Under the pieces are notes generated by a model, which saw nothing but the letters and a program-made list of their open reading frames with translations, was not told the origin of the DNA and ran no database searches. From assembly GCA_013398275.1 (NCBI GenBank), contig VZSE01004150.1:62001-126000 (forward strand): a DNA stretch of 64,000 nucleotides, written 5' to 3'. Shown in pieces: positions 1 through 13,400 of the stretch. How positions within the stretch are numbered: the first letter of the stretch is position 1; each line of letters opens with the position of its first letter. Made by a program: the position numbers and the translations under genes. The stretch is from Promerops cafer (Eukaryota > Chordata > Aves > Passeriformes > Nectariniidae).

Positions 1-1244
1 GTGGGTGGAGGAGCCCCATCTCTGGGAGGCTGGTTTTTGTGTACAAAATGATGCTGGTTGTAGATGTGCCAGTTAATCTGTACTCCTTTTCATTTTTGCC
101 TTGCTGAAGCATTTCTCTTTATATGAAGAGATAAACAAACTTACATCCCAAGGACAGCATTAAATTAATGCTAAAAGCTGAAAACATTATGACAATATAG
201 GTGTAAATGTTGCACCCAGTGCTTCGTTGTTATCCTGTCCAGCAGGTTGCAGTCTCTTTCTTTACACCTCATGTCTGTTACACCTACGTGAGCATGTGCT
301 TGACTCCACTCCCTGCCTTTACTTTTATATCAACAATTTAGAGTCTGTCTTCTGGGGAAGACTGACTGGAGAACTAGAACTACCAAAAACTTTAAATCAA
401 GATCTTGAAAACTGAGTTTAAATCAAATTTTAAACTCTCCTAAACACCCGTTCAAGTTAAGAGTGGGTATAAAGATTTAAATCTGCTTCTTCAAAGTTAT
501 GAGACTTGACCATTTTAATTTTCTGTGAAACACTGCAGCAAAAGCAGAAAAGGCACCCTAACTTTCCTTGTATCCCACAAGGCATAGAAAGACTTGATAT
601 AAAAGCTTTTGGAATGATTTCATTATGGCATGTGTGTAATGCCATGATTTGTATCTGAAAGATGAGGTTAGGCTTCTGGCTTGATGACTAAGCTTGAGAA
701 CAAGAGAATCAGTAGAACTGAAAACTGAGAAAGGCTGTGGGCCAGAGGATGCAGCAGTAGGTAGTTAAGTTGTAAATGACAGATTTTATTAGATAGCATT
801 TTTTTTTTCAGTAACTTGAAGGGGATGGGGTGCAGCTAAGATATCTTTAAAACAGTTCAATCTGATTTAGGACCATAGGCAGGGATAGGTTTTCAATCAT
901 GTGATTTTTGTGTAACAGTAGAGGGCAGATTTAAGTGTGTTTGAATGTCTTGCTTGTGTATTTCCATAACGTGGGTGTTTTTTTCCATTTTTAACCTAAA
1001 CGTTGAATTTCCTGTTTGTAATTGTTTATGGTGCAATTATCCATCTCATGACCCCAGTGCTAAGTTACTGCTGTGTGCTCTAGTCTTTAATTCCATATTA
1101 ATGTATATCTGTGCCTGGATTTTATGGCATTGCTTCTGTTGATTAGAAATATATTGTTTAATCTATAAAGTAGAAGCAGCATTCCTTGGCTCCATACACA
1201 GTTTGTTAACAAATGCTCTGAAATGTTCTCCTCCCCCACTTCAG
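1..1244 (+). other. RTKN2: RTKN2 intron (partial, 3' end)
   Basis: I see no exon here. The first visible exon begins with one base that completes a split codon, so the previous exon lies before the window. The intron ends with a strong pyrimidine tract (ctcctcccccacttcag). The rest is AT-rich single-copy-looking sequence; the short ORFs show no recognisable domain. Confidence 0.7.
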
Positions 1245-1445
1245 TGATGAAGCAAGCCCAGATTTCCAGGTGAAGGTTGAAGTGTATAGCTGCTGTACAG
1301 AGGAGTCTTTATATATAACAAACACTCCTAAGAAACTGGCAAAGAAACTTAAAACGTCCCTCAGCAAAGCTACAGGGAAGAAACTCAAAGCTGCACTGGA
1401 GGAAGACAGCACTGAACCCCTTTTGCCTGCTGACCCAGTCATCCA
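1245..1445 (+). CDS. RTKN2: RTKN2 exon: anillin-like homology region
   Basis: Encodes 66 full codons starting DEASPDFQVKVEVYSCC and ending in a split codon (CA|T, His). It includes the basic stretch TNTPKKLAKKLK. The VEVYSCC motif and the following lysine-rich KKLAKKLKTSLSKATGKK segment are hallmarks of the rhotekin/anillin homology region, the part proposed to contribute to Rho or membrane binding. Acceptor ccccacttcag, donor CCA|gtaagc. An open frame of 137 codons on the opposite strand across 1206-1619 is a shadow of this exon. Confidence 0.95.
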
Positions 1446-4400
1446 GTAAGCCACATATATTGATGTTCTGGTTTTATAACTTTTAAAATAGAAATAGGCT
1501 AAATATAATTGTAAATTTTTGGCAAACTGCCAAGAAATTGTTTTTTCTCTACTTGCCCAAGTGAAAAAAAATTTACATTTTAAATAGGAAATGAGAAAGT
1601 AGGTGTGAATTCCAACCATGTCGCTGAGCCTTCAGGCCTGGTTCTGATCTTGAAACACACAAGCAGCCTTTATCTTTGTGCTCCACAGCCAGCCAGCTGG
1701 GAAATCCAGTGTTCTTTGCAAACTCCATAATATTCTTAGTTTGATCTCTAGAGGAAGTCGAGCTTGTACAGTCTGTCTGTGTCTCTCTGTCCATCTACCT
1801 CTCCTCCTTCCCCCTTCCCAGTTTACTTCCTCCCCCATACTATTTTTGCACCTAGCCAGTGTTGCTCATACTTGACAGGTAGATATGTGTAAAAGTTACA
1901 ATTTGTGTGAAATAGGAAAAGGTGTGTATGTAGGCAGGAGAAACCACTCCTGTACCCTCTTCCCTAATTCCACTTGCCAGCTTTTCAGTAAAACTCTGCC
2001 GTAAGTGCCATAGGCACTTTATGGTTACAGGAGGTTTCTGAATTGACTCTGGCACAGAACACTTTAAAATGACTTACTGATTTTCAGTGTTCAGAGGCAT
2101 AAGTGCTTTTCCCAATAATTTACCTGTTTCCTTTTAAAAATTAACTGCCTACTAATATTTTCCAGCTACTTTAATTTAATTGGGATTTAAGCAGGCCAAA
2201 TACCTAATTTGCAAATATTAATAGCATTGTTTTATTTTATTTATTTATATTTTTTTAGAAAGCAATTTTTTCAAGGGATTCATTTTTTTTTAGCAGCTGA
2301 CAGTAAAGCATCAGTGCTTAATTCTTGCTAGGTGTTGAGTCAAGTCTTAGTCTAGCTTCATATATCTATTTGCTGGGATTTTAAAAGGAAACATTCAAGC
2401 ATATTCTATCTTTGTTGAACTGATATAACTGTAAACTGATTTTTCTGTTTGACTCAAAAGTAGACATCCAAGAGATCTTATCCACAGAGCAAAAAAAAAT
2501 TTATCACTAACTTTCCAGTGGATTCCACCTAATGACAATGTATTTTTCAATCTGCATCATGTCAGGTGTCTGTGCTTTCCACCAGCCTCAGCTGGGCCAT
2601 GAGACACTATCATTAGACACAGTTTGAATCAGATATCAGATACTGGCTTCTTTGCTTCAATATAGATTGCCTCTCTTTTAAGCAAGAAGCACCAGTAGGC
2701 AATTTAAACAGCTGCCTCCTCCCCTGGGTTTTGCTTTTGGTTTCTCAATTGAATTTTCCTTCCCTCCATCTTGGAAGTTTGTTGTTTCTACTGTAGATAA
2801 CCATCTCACAGTGACTATTACTTTCTTTACACAATTAAATGAACAATGAAGTGTTAAATGATGGCATTGCTGGGTGATTAAAATAGTTGTTTGGAAAGAA
2901 ATGGGTTATTATAGGCAGAAAATAAGTTGTCAATTTTTTTTATAGGTTCCCCCTAGGATTTATATTAGTTAGACCTTGGTATGTAGCCCTTATAAAAGGG
3001 AAGAGACTGCAAGATTACAAGAGATCTTTCAAGTATTCCCAGAGAGTTTTACCAGTCCAGCAGGGGAAATTAAACTGCAACAAAAAAGTGAAGTTTTTAT
3101 ATTATGCGAACACCTTTTCTCTGTAGATTTCATTTGTACAAGCCTTTTTCTTTTCAATGCACACATGAATGAAATTCTCCATTTTCCAAAAACTCTGTGA
3201 TCCCTCTGTTTCAAATTTCTTGGCTTAGAAATCTCTTTGGTTAGTGAGGAAACTGTCAGACTTGGAACTTCTTGAAAAAGCTTAGTGACAAAGGGCTTGA
3301 TTGGTTGCTTAAGTTGGTTAATTTGAAATATACTGATATTCTCTCTTAATTATCCCTCATTTAGTTTCTATACAGTCTTTTGCCTGCTTATTTTTTTGAT
3401 TCTAGCTTAAATAATATTTTTCTTTCTTACGTTTTTCACAGAAGAAAAAATTTTCAGTGCAGTTTTACTATTAAATTCCAGTGTAACCAGGTTGCTCTTT
3501 GGATAAATCACTGGAGAGTCTCCCCCAAGTGCCTGTGTATTCGTGTGCTGAGCTGGCCTATGCATTCACTGCTTGTTGCTGGATGTATTGTCCTCCACTG
3601 GGCTGAAGGTGCAGCAGCTTCTGTGTCCTGTGTTTGATTTGGCAAATCCCCAGTGATATTTTGCTGGAAGTACACAGTCTAATCTGGTGGCCTCACTTTT
3701 ATGGTTGGGTTCTTGTTAGCACCTGAAGGTTATATTTGGTTTTACTGTCTATTATTTGGGATCTGATTGAAAGGTGAGCATATTGAATTCTCTTTTTTTT
3801 TTAATTTACCTCACGAGTCTTCTGCTCACTCCTTCACTCACATTGAATGAATGAACTAAGACTGGGATTTCTAACATTGGCTTTAATATTCAGGAACAGA
3901 TTCTGGAATTGAAGACGTCTTAATTAACATACATTGATAGAGTGTTACAGTTACACCTTCCCACACCCAGGTCTGTGTGGAAACTTCAGTGCCTCTGTCT
4001 CTTGATCAGTAAACAGATTTAACAAGGAGCCTTTGCCAGAGGCATGTTCTGGAGATGAGCTGCTTGGTTGTTTTTTTTTTAAAGAAGTAGTTACATGGAA
4101 AAATACTATAGATATGCAAAGTACCGAATGAGATGCAGCAGGCAGATTATTCTTTGTTATACAAAGAAACTGCCATTTAAGGCAGTTAGCTAATTCTCTG
4201 AAATGAAAAGGAAAAACACAGTCAACAATCCTGATTAGCCAGTTAAATCTGAAAAATATCTGTAGATAAAACTTTCCTAAATTATATTGCAGCTGCCTGA
4301 AAGGAATTACTTGTATTTTAGAATGAAAATGTTACTGTGAAGCATATTTTAGAAGTGAAGTAGCTATTTTTTTTGGCAAGGTTGTTGTGGTAATTAGTCA

Positions 4401-7400
4401 TGCTTTAGAAAAAAAAAATAACTTCAGAATCAGCACAGCAGTTTTATCTGTGAGAAGAAACTGAACTTTTTGGTACAGTTTAAATAGAGTGGTAATGCAT
4501 TGCTCAACTGCAGGGTCAAACATAATCAGTGGAGAATCTTTTGTTAAGGAACAGTTTAGCAGGGAATATATAAAAATGCTGATGAGTTTTTGTTCAGATT
4601 GCCCTCTTGAAATGCTTCATAGCAGTGGTTTTTCACCCAGGATGTTATATTGTATTTAATTTTCTCCTTGTTCCCTGGAGACAGATATGTAACAGACCTC
4701 CCCTCTAACAAACTTCCTACTTTTCCTCCTCCTCTTTCTTTAGGGTTGGGGGGAGGTAGACACTCCTTATTTATCTGCAGAGCCAACGGTCTGAAAACTG
4801 TATGTTCCTGCTGTGCTAGTAAGAAAAATAAAATTGGAATAATACTAAGATGGAAAACTATGCTTGGTGATCTTAGTTCAATAGTGTCTTCTCAGCTTTT
4901 ACACCACTAAGCTTGCTTATGTTCTACTGAAGATATTTTAAGGATCTTGTGCTAGATCCTGTTGGGGAGAGTGGTTAGTGATTTGGAGGGGTTTGTTTTC
5001 TTGTGAACTTTGTTCTAACTGCCATTAGCCAGGTGGAATTGTTACTGCATTGCTGGACTGTAAATCTGTTACTCAGCCCAATGAGTATTTTAGAGAAAAG
5101 GTTAAACGTACCAAATTTATACCAGTTTATTCCAAGAACTGCATTCCACAATTGCACTGTGCTGAATTTTAAGAGTGATACTTTTTTTCCCTAGGCAAAA
5201 TACAAAACTAAGATAAAAGACTCTGAAACCTCTAAGTCCAATAAGTGAAAAAAATTCCTTTCTGCTACAGAACTGACCATAGGATTTCTGTACAGATTTC
5301 TGCCTGTAAATAATCACTCTATTGGATCCTATTACAAGTACATATATAAACAACCAGTTTATAAAGTGTAGACTGCATAGGCAAAGCAAAGAGCAGAGCA
5401 ACATGGAGAAGCATTATAATGCCTTTTAATTTTTAACCCGTATTTTCAGATAAAGTTTGTCATCAGTTGTTCTATTAACTTTAGGAATTTTTGAACCTAT
5501 TACCAAATCTAATTGCTTTAGACCAAGGAATAAGAGCTGTAAAACTATTGAAAGTAACTTGGTGTCTGACTAGAGAGGAGAGGTGCTTTGAGCATCCAGA
5601 GGGCGCAGAGGGTTTGGATAGCACAGCCTTTATGCCTGTGTTTGGCTGCTGCTGGCTCTTCAGGAAGCACAAGCCCAGCTCGTAGGCAGTGACCACATGA
5701 GAAGTCTCCTGGCCAGCAGGTCCCAGAGAGGAGGCAACAGAAAGAGTTGTAATGAATGATGGCATTGGCCTGGAAGTTGTGGGGTGGGAGGAACTGGAGG
5801 CAGGAGATAAGGATCTAGGATGAGAGGAACAGACTGTGGAACAGTGTTCACAAGGAGATACAGGAGTTGTGTGGGAAGAGGTTGGAGGTGGCCATCTGTG
5901 GTCACTGACAGGTCCTGCCTTGCACCTTGGTGTTTCCTTGTACCCAGATGTAGTCTCTCAGGCGTGTCTAGACTCCCTTTAATTACTGCTCGAGCAACAT
6001 AAAGCAGAAATATCCTAAAAGTGCCTTTTCTTTCACATTTAGTGGAGCAAAGTACAGTTTGCTAGCATACACCACTTTGGGGCTGGAAAGTGCTGAGGAG
6101 AATTTCAGGACCCACAACCTTACCATTACAGGAAATGGTAAGTACATATGGTATCAATTTAAGGAAATAAAAAACCAGTAACATTTTGCATTAAAGTCTT
6201 GTAAACTAAAGAGCCTAAAGAGATTATTTTTCTTGATACTCAATATAGAACAACTTTAATAAAATATTTAACGGCTCTAAACCAGGCATCTGTACACAGC
6301 TGAGTAAACTATAAGCTGAGTAAAATTTCAAGTCCATATGAAAATTTAATTCTTTTGGGAGTTTCTTCTGTCATTTGCATCTCCGTCTTACGTGACTTGT
6401 AGTTATATACAAATTATTTCCCCTTCCTCACAACCATGGAAGGGTATCAGAATGAAGAACAGCTTGTTCCTCTGTAGTCAGCAGGAAAGAAGAAAAATTG
6501 CTTCAGTTTGATGAGATTGTCTGAGGCCCAGATTTAACACAGGACATAAGTGAGTGTGCTTGCAGTCTGTGCTGGCTGCTGCCCTTCAGCTCTGGGGCAG
6601 CACAGGTTGGGAGCAGTCAGCCTGGATGCTGATACTGTGGGGGACTGTGCTCTAACTGATGGTGGTATTTTCACTTTTTGGTTCTTTGTCCATTATTTTC
6701 TGCAAGGATAGCCCCTCCCATAAGCCATCCTCCAACTGTTAACTTAAGTCATGGGACTTTGACTGTTGCTTCTGGGAACTTAAATCATTTGCTGGGGTAA
6801 ACTTGACCTCAAAGGGAATTTCCTTCTTTACGTTTCAGTAATTCTGAATGAGTACAGATTTGAAAATTTATGGGGCATTTATTTTTTGAAGTGTTGGATG
6901 AATAATTCTGAGTACCTTTGATATTTGTAAGCCTTTCTTTATTAGTACTTTATATTCTTTCTTCTTGAAGTTCCTTTTTCTGACATTAATTTACATAATT
7001 TAGTCTGGTGAGGAAGGACATACCTGGATATTTTGGTTCAATACAAGCATTCCTAAACCTTGACCAAAGACAGAGTCACATTAATGGAACATTGCATTAC
7101 CTACTTCTAATTACAGAAGAGAGGGCCTATTGCATAGCAGAGCTGAGCACTTCCAATTCATTAGAAGCTCCTTGGAACCCTAAATGCTCTTCTAGTGCTG
7201 AAGGCAAAAGTAGATACAAATTCCAAGCCTTATTAAAACAATCTGAAGCAAACTGTTCATGTATGAATATAGCTGTGTGCCACAATGGGATGGGCTCAGG
7301 GCTCATGCAAGATGAGAGGGCCAGCATACCTACCTTTCAAAGAGTTTCTAGCTCTGAAATGAGCTACATTTTATGTAAGAACAACTCTTTTTTGAAGAAC

Positions 7401-10400
7401 AATATTGCCATTTTTACTTGAAATTATTTTGGAATTGACTAATTTTTTTCAATTAAAAAACACTTCCTGAAGGCTAAAATTCAGTTTTAATCTAATCTAC
7501 AGGATTAAATCTCTTTTCTTGAAATATGAAAATGTGCTTATTTACACTCATGATTGTAATGTAAAAGCAGATATAGAAAGCTAAACTATATGTTTAGGGC
7601 TATTGCTCAGAACTGAGTGTTTGTCTGTCTTTTGCCTTTTTCTTTCCCTCAGAGGAATCCTCTTTTTGGCTACCCCTGTATGGAAACATGTGTTGCCGTT
7701 TAGTTGTCCAGCCCTCCTGCATGGCCAGGGATATGATGGCAGGATTTCTAAATCAGCAGGTAAGAAGACCTTGCTTGTGTTTGCATCCTGGGCTGTTAAC
7801 AGCTGTCACTAAGAGTCAATTGTTAAAACATTTGCTTTTACCTGAAGTGGTGTATTGAGAACTGTTGTTTTTTACCTGTTCTACTTAGAGCAAGGGGGAA
7901 ACTCTCTCAGGGCTGCATTCACAAAAGGTGCTTTCAGTGGCTGAGCATGGAGAAATCAATGTTTCCTAGGCATGAATGATGTAAGCTGTTAGTAAACATC
8001 AAGTACAACTCTTGTTTCAGAGTTGGTTTGCAGTGGTACTTGATGGCATCAGTCCTAATAATCCTGTGGCTCTCATCCTTGTGCATACCCCTTGTTGTGC
8101 TGACACAAGAGTTCTATCACAGCATGGTGAATCAGGCTGGTGAGCCATATTTAAACTCATCCCTTCAGAAATGATTCATGTGAACTCACTTCTCTGTTTT
8201 GGTTTGTTGAACAGCTAGGCATATGAGAGGGTGATAGTGGAGGGCCAGAGGGTCTGGGTCATTTGTCAGGAGTGCTGAATTACAGGCTTTAAACTGGTTG
8301 TGAAACTGTTACAGCTTTATGAAAGCTGTTCAGAAAATTCATTTGAGAAAGTGGAAATTCTAGACAAATGTCTTTGCTTGACATTTGTTGAATGTACTGT
8401 TGTGTGTTTCCAAAGTGAAATACTCTTTTTATTCCTATTATTGTGCAATTGCTGTAGCTAATAAAAGTACTTTCTTTTTTTACAGTAGACACTAGATCTA
8501 TATTTCATTCTGTGTGAACCAGCAGATTCTGTACTGTTAGTGTCACATGGCAAGTCTGCAAAAATCTTCTGGTCTGTAAAATACCAGAAGACATTTAAAG
8601 TACTGCTAACATTTCAGAAATCAGTGATTGAAATGTTCTGTGACAGAAAGTCTTTGCTGTAGGAATGAATTTGGTGTGGCTAAGTTTTGATCACAGGGCT
8701 GACATGTGTACACCTTGCAATATGGTTTTGGTTTAGGTTTATGTTTGGCAATTTCTGACTACTTCTTCTCCTCAGCAAATGGTAGGGGGTCTAACGAGCT
8801 GGAGGAGGCTGTATTGTGTACTGAGAGGTGGCAAACTCCTTTGTTATTACTCACCAGAAGAAATTGAGGCTAAAGTGGAGCCAGCATTGACAGTTTCCGT
8901 CAACAAGGTAAAATTGGTTGTATGGGGATATTTTTTTCAGTTGTTGGGGTTTTAAAATTTATTTTATTATTTTGGGGGGTGTTCTTTTTGGTTTAAGAAG
9001 TATGTGCAGTCATTTGGGCTCTAAGCAGAGTGCTTTACAGGTAGAATGAGGGTGGGATGTACTTCAGTGAAATTTGCAGTCCCCCAGCAGAAACATAACA
9101 TTCCTTACCTGTGGATGTAAATTCCTTCTATTGCATTAGACTGGTTAGCATAGAGGCAAAAGGGAGGGTGTTTTTCTATAGGAAAAGTAATAACCTTTTA
9201 TATAACAGTTCTACAAGACAGCCCTTGGAAATGTATTGCTTACAGTCCCCTAGCAATGCTCTGGTGGACTTTTGTCCTCAGCAAGGTAGAATTCCAACAA
9301 AAGCTTTTTTGTTGTTAGGTGTTATTTGACCAGAGTCTTAATTAGAAGGAGAGATGGAAAATTTTTCAAAATATTTTAGTGCCTTAAAATAAGCTGCCTT
9401 TCTTAATGCTGGTTTTGTCCAGAGCACAATAACTTTGGAAGCTCTGTTCTCTAGGATGACATTATTGCTGTTGTTCATGCCCTGATTGAAAAACCTGAGT
9501 TTAAAATGTAATTTTAAAATGTTGCTTACTATTTGCCAAAGAAACTGTAATTAATCTGAAGTAATATTTAAATTAATAATGATATTGGAAGGACCTTCTA
9601 GAATGGCAAGCATTAGAGAGAACAGATGCTTTCAAAAACTGGTTTTGGTGCAGGCATCAAGGGTTAATATCCCATAAGGATGTGCATAGGAATGAAATGT
9701 TATTTGCAATTGCCATAGCTGGGTTCATGTTACCTAGGCAAATAGACACATTTGGAAGCTGTGTTAAGCACAGGCTGCTCTGGATTCTGCTGCTGCGCTG
9801 CCGTGAGCGCTCGGTGCCAGCACCAGCTCTGAGAGGAGCGTTCCGGGGCCCGGCCGCTGCTTCAGCCGCTGCCAGGCAGGCACAGGGCAGCTGATGGAGC
9901 CACTGCACAGGGCAGCCTCTGGGGCTCCAAGTTAGTTCTGGGGGGCAGGAGGAGGCTTGGCTTCAACTTTAATCAGTTCTCTTACCCAGCTCATTACATG
10001 GCTGCACAAATGCTTGTGTGTACAAGCATGGGGTTCAGCTGTGACTGGGAACATGTGGGGGCACGGGGGGACAAAGAAGGCTTCTTACAGCAGCAGAATC
10101 AGCTTTTGGTGGCTTGAGTGTTCCTGGGAGAGATGAGTGCATTCTCATTCAGAGTGAGACTGCTACAGAACCCAAACATTTAAATGGGTCATAACGATGT
10201 GACCTGTTTGTGTTAGGGTGGTTTTTTTTAATTGCTAAGATTTAAATCGATTCCTTTAATAGAATTACCTTTTTTACTAGTGCTATTTTTTCTTCCATCT
10301 GTTCATACATTTACATTAAATAAATATTTATACTGTGATATATATTTAAGTAGGTTTATTTCTTCAGTCACTTTCAATTTCACTAGTCAGCCTCTGCCAT

Positions 10401-13400
10401 AATTGTTTTCCAGCTGTTCACAGTATCAGTTAAGAAATGGTAAACTTCAGTAAATTATAGAATGACTAAATCATTCTAAAACATGACAGGAATATTTTTT
10501 TTAATTATCTATCAGGCTGCCTCATATCTTTCCTGGGGGTTCTCTGTTTTAGTCTAAATCCTAATTTTGCTTTTCCTTTTTATATTACCATATTGTACTA
10601 AGATATTTTGCTATTTTGAGTAACCAATGCACTTAGAACCTAAAATCCAGCTTGATAAGCCTTTGCTGAGAGACTGTCCTTATGCTTGCAGGGTATCCTT
10701 AAAGCTAACATGTAAAAGGTACATGATTTATGTATCTTACACCATTTTACAAAAATGTCAGGCTGCTGGAGAATGGCTGTGAATCCTTCTTCAATGGAAA
10801 TTAAAACAAGAAAAAAAGAAAATTCTATTGAAAACATATTTGGATTCTTTACTACTCAAACAGTTTCTCTTGAAAATAACTTAATGCCTGCAGATTTTTT
10901 TTGATTCCTTTGTAATGAAATTTCTCTTACAGATTAAATGAAAGCAGACTAATCATATGGGCTTGTCTGCTACATGTTGTTATAGAAACAGCGATTTTGA
11001 TGGGAAAGTTGAGATTGAACATCAACTCTAGACATTCTAACTAAAATCTCTTCGGGTTGCATATGTGGCATTTCCATTTGTAATGTGAAGCTGATCCTTT
11101 ACATGTAATTTAAAGATACTTTCTAAGAAGTAATGAAATCATCTGGATTTATGAGAAATTCTCTGGAAAATGTTCACACCGATAGCTGAATTTCCCATTC
11201 CCTTTGAATTGAGACTTGAAGAAGGCATTAAGACCAGCACCAGCAAAGTCATTACTTCAACTTTAGATGACTTCACTGCTACTGCTGTTGAGCAAGAATG
11301 GTTCTGCAGTTCCTATTATGCAAGTGCTACTGTTATTGTTCCAGCTAAATGTGATTATAAAATATTATATTGCACAACTAAGTAGGAAAAGAGAAATGAT
11401 ATTTTCTGTAGCAAAGAAAATTTACTGGAATCCAATTTGAAGAAATATCCTTTATGGGCCAGTTCCTGATTTTTTTTCAAGTCTTCTTTAATTTGAAATG
11501 AAAAATAAAGGCCTTGCCTACACGTGATAGCTTAGCAAATTGGTGCATGTGCCAGCAGTTCACGTGAGTTGCTCAGTGTTTGGAATACATAATCTACTGT
11601 GTTTGGTTCATAGACTGTAAAACTTTTTTGTGCCATGGGTGCTGGAAGCTTGAGGAATTCTGGGCTGTGGCTTCAAATTACTGTATTCCCATGATTTCCT
11701 TCCTGGCATATTTTGTCCATGCAGTCTTTGTCCCAGGGCCCTGCAGTCGGCGGGCCCAGGGCTCTGTCCATGCTCACGCTGATCGCTGAGGGGAGCAGGG
11801 TGAGGAGCAAGTGTTTGCAGCCACAGGCTCAGGGTTCATGGGAACACTGTTGATCAGTGCAGCAGGAGCAGAGGGACAAAATCAATCAGGAATTACCTTG
11901 AATGACAGTCCTTGGTGTCACAGCTGTTCTGGCTAGGTCAGGACTTTGTTGGAAAATATGGTGATGTTGCAGCAGCATAACTTCAAGGGAACCATGCATA
12001 TTTCTAGGGAACCAGGGAGTTCATCCTTAGGCTGGAGCAGAGGAATATGGGTGTCAGTTCTGGACTATGTGAGCTTTTAGGGAGCCAGAAACATGAGCAA
12101 TATTCACTGTATGTATTGGGGAACTCCAGCATGGGGAAATGAGATAAGCCCTGAAGATATCTGTAGTCTCTGTAGTAAGGACTTTGTCCCACTGGTTGGC
12201 TTAGAAAAGCCTTCATAGCTGTGAAAATATATTGGAACAGCACAGACTAGTTAAGTACCTCCAAATGTCTGCTATCTCATTGCTCAGTTTGGTCTTGCAG
12301 TTGCTTGAAAGAGGTTGTGGATGCAGGCAGGAGAAGCAGGTAGAACACCCAGAATCCTTGTAGCACACATGCTCAAATTGAGCAGTTTGAAAGCTGCTTT
12401 ATTGGCTCTCTGATGCTTCACAAAATGCTTGCTGGTCATATATTGCTATCTCCTTGTCCATGTTTTCAGCTGCTGCATTGCTCCCAAGAACAGTGGCACA
12501 GATATCCTAATACTGCTTATCCATGTCATACTCACACATTGTACTGACCAGCCAGTGGCCATGAGGCTGTCACATTAGTCAAGCTCACAAAACAAGGAAG
12601 GGACAAAATATTAGCTGATAGACTGAATTTGGTCTTCTGCATTAATATTTTTGAAAGCAATAATTTGGAATTTAACTGGTTTTTCCTGCTTGCCTAAAAC
12701 AAACTTCATGGAAATTATTAATATTACAACGGAAACCAATGCATGTACCGGTTATACTTGTTTCCAGTGTAGTACTGATTTTCAGTTTGGTTTATTTTTT
12801 TGTACTAAAAACATGAATAGAGTTTGTTATTTGTGATTTGATTTGTTTAATCTTAAAGTAGAAACACAGAACTGGGTCTCTAGGTTATTCAATATTTTTA
12901 AGAACTGTAATTTGTTTTGATGTCTTAAAATGGTCTTTATAACCAGTGTTTCTTAGTGTGTCAGGACTGGCTTATCAGGAAAATGTTGTACCTCAGCAAT
13001 AAAAAAGTTCTCTCTATCTCTGTGTCTTCTTAGCTTAAAAGATGAGCTTTCCAGAGGGGTATTTCCAGAGAGGCAAAGAGATTTTATTTGTGGGGAGAAA
13101 TATAGAATAAGGTTGGTATTTACAAATACCATATATTTTTCCCTTTTAGTCTTTCCCCATCTTCAAAGAAACTATTTTTTGCATAAAGAATATAAAACTG
13201 GCTTCAGCTTCCCCAGAAGAGTCACTTGAGTTCAAGATTCAATTGTTTTCCTATTGCCATCCATGGATTGTTCTGGTCTTTACAATTGCTACAGCAGAGT
13301 TGGTTCAGTTTTTTTATAAGTCTGGGAAAGATATTATTACAACATGGAAAATTAAAATACCTTTTGTGTTGGGTTGGTTGGGTTTTTTGGGGGTGGATTT

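Noticed and set aside
7008..7421. 137-codon ORF in an RTKN2 intron
   Set aside because: No recognisable domain and no splice signals fitting the RTKN2 phases; consistent with a chance open frame.
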